Below, one piece after another: positions 51,583 to 58,858 of a stretch of 64,000 nt of DNA; the first letter of the stretch is position 1; the number at the start of each line of letters is the position of its first letter. The notes beneath the pieces were generated by a model. That model was given only the letters and a program-made list of their open reading frames with translations, was not told the origin of the DNA and ran no database searches. Made by a program: the position numbers and the translations under genes. This DNA comes from VAXT01 sp963827725 (lineage in GTDB: Bacteria; Actinomycetota; Thermoleophilia; Gaiellales; Gaiellaceae). Location: NCBI GenBank assembly GCA_963827725.1, contig CAWHBM010000001.1, positions 682,001 through 746,000 on the forward strand, given 5' to 3'.

Positions 51583-51729
51583 TCGCGGAATGAGGCGGGC
51601 CTGATGCGGGGGAGAGAGAGTGCCTCGTCCGGCCGGGCGATAGGTCGGACAGGGAGACTCAGGGAGGGCACACAGACCCGCCTGTCTGAAATAGCAAAGC
51701 TCGCAAGATGCTTTATGCTTCTTGCTCAT
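51562..51729 (-). CDS. small CxxC zinc-ribbon-like protein
   Basis: 55 residues from ATG (a TTG at 51765 is in frame). MSKKHKASCELCYFRQAG then LCALPESPCPTYRP gives four cysteines spaced C-x2-C-x8-C-x6-C, a likely zinc or iron site, with aromatic residues around it. The protein ends in the loop of a 17-bp terminator hairpin. No family named; conserved-looking composition supports a real gene. Confidence 0.6.
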   Translation of the reverse strand: MSKKHKASCELCYFRQAGLCALPESPCPTYRPAGRGTLSPPHQARLIPRVVQHAA

Positions 51730-51855
51730 TGCGTCTTTTGCTCTAGCTGGATCGGCACCGGGCAACCGGGCGATACTACGACTGTTGCCCTCCTTGCACG
51801 AGTTGCCTGTGAGGAAAACTGAGCAATTTCCGGCAAGAACGAATCTGCCGAAACT

Positions 51856-52887
51856 TTACGATTTCGGCTGTTTCCGCGGCAGTGTTGCCAGCTCGCGCAA
51901 CGCCTGTCGAAAACTATCCACAGGGATCACGCGCATGTCGCCCGCGTAGCGCTTCGCCTCACCTGTGTTCTCCCCAGCCGGAACGAGGAAGACATCCATT
52001 CCAGCCCGCCTGGCGCCGATCGTCTTCTGTTTCAGGCCTCCGACGGGCACCACGGTCCCGTCCGCGCAGATCTCGCCCGTCGCGGCGACCTTGTGGCCGC
52101 GGTCGACGTCGTGGCCGAGCTCCTCGACGACATCGAGCGCGAATGCGAGCCCGGCGGATGGGCCTCCCACCTGCCCGAGGTCGATCTGGACGGGGACGGG
52201 AAGCTTGATCTGAGTGAACGTCTGGAGGTCGCAGCTCGTCAGCACGCCGATGAGCGGCCGGGTCGGAGTCTCCGGATCCGGGATCGTCTTGACGTTGTAG
52301 CTCCGCAGGCGCTCTCCGCGGCGAACGGTCACTTCGACGGCGTCCCCAGGCTGCTTGCGCCGGATGACCCGGCGCAGATCGATAAGCGTGGGCACCCGCC
52401 GCCCGTCGACGGTCACGACGACGTCGCGAGGGCGGAGCTTGCCGGCAGCGGGGCCCTTGGGATCGACGCCGACGATCACCGTGCCGGGCGAGCGGACGTC
52501 CACCTTGTAGCCGAGCGCCTGGAGCGCGACCGCCGCGCCGACGTCCTGCGAGAGCGCCATTGCCCGCAGCTCCTCGCGCCGGTGCTGGGTCTCGCTCTCT
52601 CCGGGAGCGCGGATTGCCGTTGCCGGTACCAAAGTCGCTCCCTCGTGCAGGCCGGGGAAGAGCTTCTCGAGGATGGTTGCCTTCCTCACTTCCACCGCGA
52701 CGTAGTGGATGCCACCGCCGTCCCGGTCTGGCTGCTCGCCCTTGACCTCGACGAAGGGGGCGAGTGCCCTGGCGCGGTCTGGCAGGAGAACGTACTCGTC
52801 GGAGGGGAAGAGATAGAGGAACGCCGCCAGGCCGAAGAGGACAAGGCCTACGAGGAACAGGCGGACGGGCGTGAAGATGCGGCGCAC
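51856..52887 (-). CDS. YlbL-like PDZ/S16 membrane protease
   Basis: 343 residues. N-terminal TM (LFLVGLVLFGLAAFLYLF), PDZ domain (about 125-205: GTVIVGVDPKGPAAGKLRPRDVVVTVDGRRV), then a Lon-type S16 domain with catalytic Ser in GGPSAGLAFAL and Lys in GGLKQKTIGARRAG. Family members are membrane-tethered Ser-Lys proteases, involved in DNA-damage recovery in Bacillus (YlbL). Confidence 0.92.
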   Translation of the reverse strand: MRRIFTPVRLFLVGLVLFGLAAFLYLFPSDEYVLLPDRARALAPFVEVKGEQPDRDGGGIHYVAVEVRKATILEKLFPGLHEGATLVPATAIRAPGESETQHRREELRAMALSQDVGAAVALQALGYKVDVRSPGTVIVGVDPKGPAAGKLRPRDVVVTVDGRRVPTLIDLRRVIRRKQPGDAVEVTVRRGERLRSYNVKTIPDPETPTRPLIGVLTSCDLQTFTQIKLPVPVQIDLGQVGGPSAGLAFALDVVEELGHDVDRGHKVAATGEICADGTVVPVGGLKQKTIGARRAGMDVFLVPAGENTGEAKRYAGDMRVIPVDSFRQALRELATLPRKQPKS

Positions 52888-52921
52888 CGACTCAGGATAC
52901 GGGTGGCGAGGCCCGCTACTG

Positions 52922-53665
52922 CTAGAGGAGGCCGTGCGTCAGGCCGCCGTCGACGGGAATGACGGCTCCCGTGACGTAGGAGGCTCGGTCCGAAGCGAGG
53001 AAGCAGACGACGTCGCCGACCTCCCGAGGGCGGCCGAATCGGCGCAGCGGGATCGTCGCGAGGTCGTCTGCCCGGGAGCGGTTCACGTACACCTCGGCGA
53101 GGCGGGGAGTGTCGATCCGCCCGGGTGCGATCGAGTTGACGGTCACTCCGTCAGGGCCGATCTCGCGTGCGAGCGTCTTCGCCCAGCCGATCACCCCGGG
53201 GCGGACCGAGTTGGACAGGGCGAGGTTGTCGATTGGCTCGCGCACCGAGCTCGACGTGATGTTGACGATGCGGCCGTGTCCGCTGCGGCGAAGTTGCGGC
53301 AGGCAGAGGTTGGTCAAGCGGATCGCCGAGACGAGCAGGAGCTCGACGGCGCTCTCCACTGCCTCGTCGGTGAGGTCGACTGCGGCGGTTCGCGGCGGGC
53401 CGCCGCCGTTGTTGACCAGGATGTCGATGCCTCCGAAGGCTTCGACGGTCTTCTCCGTGAGTCGCGCGAGGTCTTGCGGGTTCGTCAAATCGCCGCGGAC
53501 GGGGAGGGCGCCGAGGCGGTCCGCTTCGCGAGCGAGCTCATCGCGGCGGCGGGCGAACATCGCCACGTTGGCGCCCTCGGCGGCGAGCGCTTCCGCGATG
53601 GCGAGCCCCATACCGGAGGAGGCGCCGCAGACGATGGCCGTCCGGCCGTTGAGGCCGAGCTCCAT
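52922..53665 (-). CDS. SDR-family oxidoreductase lacking canonical YxxxK
   Basis: 247 residues. Cofactor loop VCGASSGMGLAIAEAL, NNGGGPP (in place of NNAG), Ser in NITSSS, and terminal VTGAVIPVDGG are clear SDR features. Where Y-x3-K is expected the sequence is LALSNSVRPGVIGWAKTL, so the active-site Tyr is missing. Related atypical SDRs exist, but the reaction is unknown. A nine-codon ORF ends two bases before its ATG. Confidence 0.87.
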   Translation of the reverse strand: MELGLNGRTAIVCGASSGMGLAIAEALAAEGANVAMFARRRDELAREADRLGALPVRGDLTNPQDLARLTEKTVEAFGGIDILVNNGGGPPRTAAVDLTDEAVESAVELLLVSAIRLTNLCLPQLRRSGHGRIVNITSSSVREPIDNLALSNSVRPGVIGWAKTLAREIGPDGVTVNSIAPGRIDTPRLAEVYVNRSRADDLATIPLRRFGRPREVGDVVCFLASDRASYVTGAVIPVDGGLTHGLL

Positions 53666-53667
53666 GC

Positions 53668-53697
53668 TCAGCCGGCCGACCGCGCTTGTTTAGGCAC
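53668..53697 (-). CDS. possible nine-residue leader peptide within dispersed repeat
   Basis: GTG preceded at six bases by AGGAGG encodes MPKQARSAG and stops two bases before the SDR ATG. The strong ribosome-binding site is part of the dispersed repeat; in repeat copy 1 the GTG is GTA. It may be a coupling peptide or the decayed start of a repeated gene. Confidence 0.35.
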   Translation of the reverse strand: MPKQARSAG

Positions 53698-53770
53698 AGC
53701 CAACCTCCTCCCCGATTCGATCGTAGTCGGGAAAAGCGCACATGTCTGTGACGGGATCGTGCCGGATGTG
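53697..53770. repeat. dispersed 74-bp repeat, copy 2
   Basis: Matches 38961-39034, most strongly over the first 30 bases (CAGCCAACCTCCTCCCCG then CGATCGTA) and in the TGTGAC-G-ATCG-G blocks. It separates mdh from the SDR gene on the minus strand. Confidence 0.7.
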
Positions 53771-53785
53771 TGTCGGTCGCACGAG

Positions 53786-54715
53786 CTACGAGCTGAGCAC
53801 GCCGACGACCTCGCGGACTGCCTCTGCTGACGCGTCCAGAGCCGCACGCTCGTCGTCGCTCAGGTCGAGCTCGATGATCGCCTCGATTCCGCCCGCCCCC
53901 AGCTTCACGGGAACGCCCATGTAGAGGCCGTCGATCCCGTATTCGCCTTCGAGGTACGCCGTGCAGGGGAGCACGCGCTTCTCGTCGAGCATGATCGCGT
54001 CGACCATCTGCGCCGCTGCAGCGCCGGGTGCGTACCAGGCCGACGTGCCCAGGAGATTCACGAGCTCGCCGCCTCCCTTGGCGGTGCGCTCCACTAGCTC
54101 GGCGATTCGATCGTCGGACACAAGCTTGCGCAGGGGAACGCCGCCGACAGTCGTCGCCGAGACGACCGACACCATCTGGTCGCCGTGCCCGCCGAGCACC
54201 ATCGCGGAGACGTCCTTCACCGAGGCGCCGGTCTCCAAGGCGATGAAGGCGGAGAACCGGGCTGTGTCGAGGATGCCGGCCATCCCGAAGACTCGCTCCT
54301 TCGGCCAGCCGGAAGCGCTCTTTGCCACGTGGCACATCGCGTCGAGAGGGTTCGAGACGACGATCAGGATCGCGTCAGGCGAGTTCTTGACCACTTCTTC
54401 GGTCACCGAGCCGACGATCTTCTCGTTCGTCGCCACGAGATCGTCGCGGCTCATGTCGCCGGTGCGGGGAACGCCCGCGGTGAGCACGACGACATCGGAC
54501 CCCGCGCTCACGTCGTAGGTCATCGAGCCCGTCGCGTACGGCTCGTACCCGAGTACGGCGCCTGCCTGGTTGATGTCGAGCGCCTTACCTTCGGCGAGAC
54601 CCTCCTTGATGTCGACGAGCACGACGTCGGCGTAGTCGCGCCGCGCAAGCTCTTGCGCGCATGTCGCGCCCACGTTCCCGGCGCCGACCACGGTCACTTT
54701 CCGCCGCTCGCTCAC
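53786..54715 (-). CDS. mdh: malate dehydrogenase
   Basis: 309 residues, GTG start. VTVVGAGNVGATCAQEL (NAD site), TAGVPRTGDMSRDDLVATN (substrate Arg residues), VVSNPLDAM and catalytic His in GGHGDQMV. Of the LDH-like MDH type. Overlaps the icd stop by four bases, forming an icd-mdh operon. Confidence 0.95.
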   Translation of the reverse strand: MSERRKVTVVGAGNVGATCAQELARRDYADVVLVDIKEGLAEGKALDINQAGAVLGYEPYATGSMTYDVSAGSDVVVLTAGVPRTGDMSRDDLVATNEKIVGSVTEEVVKNSPDAILIVVSNPLDAMCHVAKSASGWPKERVFGMAGILDTARFSAFIALETGASVKDVSAMVLGGHGDQMVSVVSATTVGGVPLRKLVSDDRIAELVERTAKGGGELVNLLGTSAWYAPGAAAAQMVDAIMLDEKRVLPCTAYLEGEYGIDGLYMGVPVKLGAGGIEAIIELDLSDDERAALDASAEAVREVVGVLSS

Positions 54716-55800
54716 ACTCGCACCCCCAGCTTCTCGATCACCGCGTCCGCGACCTCGCTCGTGCCCACCGCGGTCGGATCGTCGCGCGACGGCTTCATGT
54801 CATACGTGACGCTGCGCCCTTCGGCGATTACGGCGGCGATCGCCTGCTCGAGGCGGTCCGCCGCTTCCATCTCCTCCAGGTGGCGAAGCATCAGCATTCC
54901 CGACAGCATCATCGCCATCGGGTTCACCTTGTTCTGGCCGGCGTACTTGGGCGCCGAGCCGTGCGTGGGCTCGAAGACGGCGGCTTCCGTCCCGATGTTG
55001 CCGCCCGGCGCAAGCCCGAGCCCGCCGATCAGGCCGGCAGCCAGGTCGGAGACGATGTCGCCGTAGAGGTTGGGCAGCACGAGGACGTCGTATTCCTCGG
55101 GCCGCTGGACGAGCTGCATGCAGAGGTTGTCCACGATCCGGTCCTCGAACTCGATGTCCGAGTTCTGCTTGGCGACCTCTCGCGAAATCTCGAGCCAGAG
55201 CCCGTCGGTGAACTTCATGATGTTCGCCTTGTGGACGGTCGTCACCTTGCGGCGGCCGAGACGCCGCGCGTAGTCGAACGCAAACTCGATGATGCGGCGG
55301 GTGCCCTCGACCGAGATTGGCTTGATCGAGATCCCCGCCTCGTCGCGCAGCGTGCCGTCGTGCTTCCGGATCCACTCGGTGAGCTCGCGCGCCTCGTCCG
55401 AGCCGACTTCGTACTCGATGCCGGCATAGAGATCCTCGGTCGTCTCGCGGACGATCACGAGATCGACGTCCTCGTAGCGGGAGCGGACGCCCGGGTAGCT
55501 CTTGCAGGGCCGCACCTGGCCGTAGAGGTCGAGACCTTTTCGCAGCGCTACGTTGACCGAGCGGAACCCACCGCCGACCGGGGTCGTGATCGGCCCCTTG
55601 ATCGCGATTCCGTTTTCTCTGATTGCCTGGAGGACCTCGTCTGGAAGTGGGTTTCCTCCGTATTGATCCATGACGTCGCTGCCTGCGTGCTGGACGTCCC
55701 AGTCGAACTCGACGCCGGTCGCCTCGAGCACGCGGCGTGTCGCCTCGGCCAGCTCGGGGCCGGTGCCGTCGCCGGGGATCAGGGTCACCCTGTGCGCCAT
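54712..55800 (-). CDS. icd: isocitrate/isopropylmalate dehydrogenase family, likely NAD-isocitrate dehydrogenase
   Basis: 362 residues. IPGDGTGPEL, VNVALRKGLDLYGQVRPCKS, VRETTEDLYAGIEYE, HKANIMKFTDGLW, DNLCMQLVQRPEEYDVLVLPNLYGDIVSDLAAGLIGGLGLAPGGNIG and EPTHGSAPKYAG are all present. The TED in the first motif and placement with mdh, citA and sucCD favour isocitrate over isopropylmalate. Confidence 0.9.
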   Translation of the reverse strand: MAHRVTLIPGDGTGPELAEATRRVLEATGVEFDWDVQHAGSDVMDQYGGNPLPDEVLQAIRENGIAIKGPITTPVGGGFRSVNVALRKGLDLYGQVRPCKSYPGVRSRYEDVDLVIVRETTEDLYAGIEYEVGSDEARELTEWIRKHDGTLRDEAGISIKPISVEGTRRIIEFAFDYARRLGRRKVTTVHKANIMKFTDGLWLEISREVAKQNSDIEFEDRIVDNLCMQLVQRPEEYDVLVLPNLYGDIVSDLAAGLIGGLGLAPGGNIGTEAAVFEPTHGSAPKYAGQNKVNPMAMMLSGMLMLRHLEEMEAADRLEQAIAAVIAEGRSVTYDMKPSRDDPTAVGTSEVADAVIEKLGVRV

Positions 55801-55834
55801 CAGGCGGCGACTCTACCTATAGATTTCCGAGCAG

Positions 55835-56914
55835 ATGAATGACTTCAAACCAGGGCTCGAAGGCGTCGTCGCCTTCCAGACGGAGATCGCGGAGCCCGAC
55901 CGGGAGGGCGGCGCGCTTCGGTATCGGGGGGTCGACATCGAGGAGCTGGTAGGCGAGGTTCCGTACGAGAAGGTCTGGGGCCTACTCGTAGACGAGAACC
56001 TCGAGCCCGGGATGCCGGACCCCGAGCCGTACGATCCGACGGGCCTGACCGGCAACGCGCCCGCTGACCTTCAGGCGGAAACGGCGCGGCTCTCCTCGGT
56101 CTGGAAGCTGCAGAAGCTGGTCGACATCGAGGCCGAGCAGGCCCACGACGACCTCGCCCGGCTCTCGGCGCAGATGATGTCGATCGTGGCCAAGTCGGCT
56201 GCGGTTCACGACGGGCGCGAGCCGGCTCCGGACGACGTCGTCGCCCAGGGCGAGACCGCCGCCGAGAAGTTTCTGCTCCGCTGGCGGGGCGAAGCCAACC
56301 CCGACCACGTGAAGGCGATCGACACGTACTGGATCTGCACGGCCGAGCACGGGCTCAACGCCTCGACGTTCACTGCGCGGATCACCGCTTCGACAGGCGC
56401 GGATTGCGGCGCCGCGATGTCCGCGGCAGTGGGCGCCCTGAGCGGGCCGCTCCACGGCGGCGCGCCGGCACGCGTGCTCCCGATGCTGGACGCGGTGGCA
56501 AAGACAGGCGACCCAGCCGGATATGTGAAGGACCTCCTCGACCAGCACGGGCGGATCATGGGCTTCGGCCATCGCATCTACCGCGCCGAGGATCCTCGCT
56601 CGCGCATTCTCAAGCAGACGGCGAAGGAGCTCGGCTCTCCGCGGGTCGAGGTTGCCGAGGCGCTCGAGGAGGCGGCTCTGGCGGAGCTGGTCAAGAGAAA
56701 GCCCGACTACGTGATCGCGACGAACGTCGAGTTCTATTCCGCTGTCGTCCTCGACCTCGCAGAGGTTCCGCCGGATCTCACGCCTGCGATGTTCGCGTGC
56801 GCGCGGGTCGCGGGCTGGTCGGCGCACATTCTCGAAGAGAAGCGCACCGGACGGCTGATCCGACCTTCAGCGGAGTACATCGGCCCCCCCGAGCGGTCGC
56901 TGTCCGCTGTCTGA
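55835..56914 (+). CDS. citA: citrate synthase (CitA type)
   Basis: 359 residues, divergent from icd by 34 bases. Catalytic His in EHGLNAS and GFGHRIYRAEDPR, with GPLHGGAPARVL; the third catalytic residue, usually Asp in (N/S)VDFYS, is Glu here (TNVEFYSAVV). The C-terminal AGWSAHILEEKRTGRLIRPSAEY is typical of the actinobacterial CitA clade. With mdh, icd and sucCD it covers most of the oxidative TCA cycle. Confidence 0.92.
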   Translation: MNDFKPGLEGVVAFQTEIAEPDREGGALRYRGVDIEELVGEVPYEKVWGLLVDENLEPGMPDPEPYDPTGLTGNAPADLQAETARLSSVWKLQKLVDIEAEQAHDDLARLSAQMMSIVAKSAAVHDGREPAPDDVVAQGETAAEKFLLRWRGEANPDHVKAIDTYWICTAEHGLNASTFTARITASTGADCGAAMSAAVGALSGPLHGGAPARVLPMLDAVAKTGDPAGYVKDLLDQHGRIMGFGHRIYRAEDPRSRILKQTAKELGSPRVEVAEALEEAALAELVKRKPDYVIATNVEFYSAVVLDLAEVPPDLTPAMFACARVAGWSAHILEEKRTGRLIRPSAEYIGPPERSLSAV

Positions 56915-57047
56915 GCTCGCATCAGCGGCTGCCGAGGCGGCCGCTCTGGCCGACGCCGGGGAGGAACAAGCACTCGCCGGGCTCCGAACGCAGTGGCAGG
57001 ACGAGGTCGAGGGCCTCGCCAGGTCGTCCGACTATCGCGAGCGGGCA

Positions 57048-57410
57048 GTGGCCTACCGCGCGATCGGCCAGTTCCGGTACCGCCAGAAGGCCGAGCTCCT
57101 GCGCCGAGGTATCGAGGACGAGAGCCCGGCCTGCCGTGGCTCCGCGCTCATTTCCCTTGAGCTCCTCTCTCGGGACCACCCAGGGCTCGTCAACGATGTT
57201 CGCCCGCTCCTGCACGAGCTGTCCACTCACGACGAGAACCAGGCGGTCCGCCGGTTGTCGATCGTGTGCCTCGGCAACGGGTCTCCTCAGCGGGAGACGA
57301 TCCTGATCCTCAGCACACTGGCCGACGACGACGAGCAGGCCGCCGAACTGAGAGCTGCGGCGAGGAAGATCGGCGAGACGCTCCGAAAAAGGGGCGCGAC
57401 CCGGAAGTAG
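57048..57410 (+). CDS. HEAT-repeat-like helical protein
   Basis: 120 residues from GTG, but the frame is open and looks coding back to about 56907 (SELASAAAEAAALADAG), where only a CTG is available, so the real start may be upstream or a base has been misread. Helical pairs such as RERAVAYRAIGQFRYRQKAELLRRGIEDESPACRGSALISLELL resemble HEAT repeats. Follows citA directly. Function unknown. Confidence 0.6.
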   Translation: MAYRAIGQFRYRQKAELLRRGIEDESPACRGSALISLELLSRDHPGLVNDVRPLLHELSTHDENQAVRRLSIVCLGNGSPQRETILILSTLADDDEQAAELRAAARKIGETLRKRGATRK

Positions 57411-57427
57411 ACGGTCGTGGCCCGGAC

Positions 57428-57596
57428 CTAGGAGGGTTTGGCGGGAAACTGCTCGTCTCCGGGGTGCGATGGTCGTTCCGAGGGCGCGGACGCAGGGAGC
57501 GCCCAGGCTCGTCAGCCTGGGTGCGACTGAGGACCCGGCCTCGGGGCGAGCAGCGCGGCCCGGGGGCCCAGCATGTTTTGCGCCAAACCCTCCTAG
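57428..57596. mobile_element. 169-bp foldback / MITE-like element
   Basis: Perfect 16-bp inverted repeats (CTAGGAGGGTTTGGCG at 57428-57443, complement at 57581-57596) end in TA on both sides, consistent with a TA target duplication around a 164-bp unit. Inside, three further arm pairs nest: 57449-57455 with 57547-57553, 57478-57483 with 57539-57544, and 57499-57509 with 57514-57524. No ORF. The right arm supplies the stop codon of the adjacent small gene. Confidence 0.7.
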
Positions 57597-57748
57597 ACGC
57601 AGGCGCAGGGAGTGCGGCCGCAAGACGGGCACGCACGCCGCCGCTTCCAGACCAGAAGGTTCTTGCCGAGTCCGCTCAGCACCATCAGGTAGCCCACACC
57701 GCTCGTGAGTGCGAAGAGGACCGCGAGCTGAGGGTCAAGTGGAGCCAT
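57593..57748 (-). CDS. small membrane protein with C-terminal Cys motif
   Basis: 51 residues; the ATG lies in the last codons of xerD. One hydrophobic span (LAVLFALTSGVGYLMVLSGLG), then VWKRRR and CPSCGRTPCACV, a CxxC-x4-CxC tail resembling a minimal zinc ribbon. The TAG stop is inside the foldback element's terminal repeat, so the natural C-terminus may have been replaced by element insertion. Confidence 0.55.
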   Translation of the reverse strand: MAPLDPQLAVLFALTSGVGYLMVLSGLGKNLLVWKRRRACPSCGRTPCACV

Positions 57749-58715
57749 CCTTCTTGGGATTTGCAATCGGCGTAGCGGTGGAAACCTTGAGCCCGCGACG
57801 GGCATGCGGGTGAGCGTCGAAGAACGCCTCGCGGCGCCTGCGATCCGTCACATGCGTGTACAGCTCGGTCGTCGCGAGGTCGGCGTGGCCGAGCATCTCC
57901 TGGACGCTTCGGAGATCCGCGCCGCCCTCGAGCAGGTGCGTCGCGAAGGAGTGGCGCAGGAGGTGAGGATGGACACGGCGCGGCTCGAGCCCCGCCTTTC
58001 CGGCAAGGCGCTTGAGGATGAGGAACGCGCCCGCGCGGGTGAGCGGGCCGCCCTGCGCGTTCAAGAAGAGCTCCGGAGTGTGACGGCGGTCGAGAAATGG
58101 GCGGCCCCGGGCCAGATAGCGGCGGAGGGCGTCTACCGCGCTCCGTCCCAGGGGAACGACACGTTCCTTGCCGCCCTTGCCCACCGAGCGCACGAGTCGT
58201 TCCTCGAGGTCGACTCCGCTGCGCTCGAGGCCGACGGCCTCGCTGACGCGGAGCCCGGCGCCGTACAGCAACTCGACGAGCGCTCGGTCGCGAAGAGCGC
58301 GAGGCGTCGTCTCCGAGGCAGCTTCCATGAGGCGCTCGGCCTCACCGGCCGAGAGGGTCCGGGGGAGGCGGCGTGCGCGACGCGGCAGCCCGATCTCCGC
58401 GGCTGGGTTGTCCTCGCGGGAGCCGATCAGGAGCTGGTGGCGATACAGCGACCGCAATGCGGCCAGGCGGCGAGCGAGCGTCGAGGCGGCGAGGCCTGCC
58501 CCGCGCAGCTCGGCCAGGTAGCGCTCGAGGTCTTCGCGCGTCGCGGTGGCTGCCGAGCGTCCGAGCCAGATCGAGACTGCGGCGAGATCACGCCGATAGG
58601 CCTCCACAGTGCGGGGCGCGAGCCGCGCCGCCGACACGGCCAGGAAGCCGTCGACCTCGGCGTCCAGCGGATGATCTGCCGAGAAACTCAAGTAGGCCAG
58701 CCGATCTCGTGGCAC
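57735..58715 (-). CDS. xerD: tyrosine recombinase (XerD-like)
   Basis: 326 residues from GTG at 58715; a TTG at 58691 would place the start outside the foldback element. N-terminal SAM-like core-binding domain (FLAVSAARLAPRTVEAYRRDL) and catalytic domain with Arg in GAGLRVSEAV, Lys in GKGGKERVVPLG, HLLRHSFATHLLEGGADL (H-x2-R), second His in LGHADL and Tyr in TTELYTHV. Likely chromosome dimer resolution with the adjacent paralogue. Confidence 0.92.
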   Translation of the reverse strand: MPRDRLAYLSFSADHPLDAEVDGFLAVSAARLAPRTVEAYRRDLAAVSIWLGRSAATATREDLERYLAELRGAGLAASTLARRLAALRSLYRHQLLIGSREDNPAAEIGLPRRARRLPRTLSAGEAERLMEAASETTPRALRDRALVELLYGAGLRVSEAVGLERSGVDLEERLVRSVGKGGKERVVPLGRSAVDALRRYLARGRPFLDRRHTPELFLNAQGGPLTRAGAFLILKRLAGKAGLEPRRVHPHLLRHSFATHLLEGGADLRSVQEMLGHADLATTELYTHVTDRRRREAFFDAHPHARRGLKVSTATPIANPKKDGST

Positions 58716-58858
58716 TGGGGCGCCGCTGGCGGTGCGGGGCCGGAGGGAACAGTGCCTACTAGCACGGGCCCGGAGAGCACCGTGCCGCCAGCGGCGCCAG
58801 GTGGTCGCGGAGCCGGGCTCCGCCCGGCGGGAGTGCCACCGGCCAGTGCCGCGAGATC
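58703..58858. repeat. T-shaped foldback element between xerC and xerD
   Basis: Outer arms of 16 bp (58703-58718 with 58843-58858, one mismatch) enclose two side-by-side hairpins: a perfect 14-bp stem (GGCGCCGCTGGCGG at 58719-58732 with 58785-58798) and a second at 58799-58842 containing GCCGGGC-TCC-GCCCGGC-like arms. It starts at the xerC stop codon and may include the first codons of xerD. Confidence 0.7.

Noticed and set aside
57428..57596. SRP RNA, tmRNA or RNase P RNA in the foldback element
   Set aside because: None of the diagnostic conserved blocks (SRP GGAAG loop, tmRNA T-arm/CCA end, RNase P GAGGAAAGTCC) is seen on either strand.
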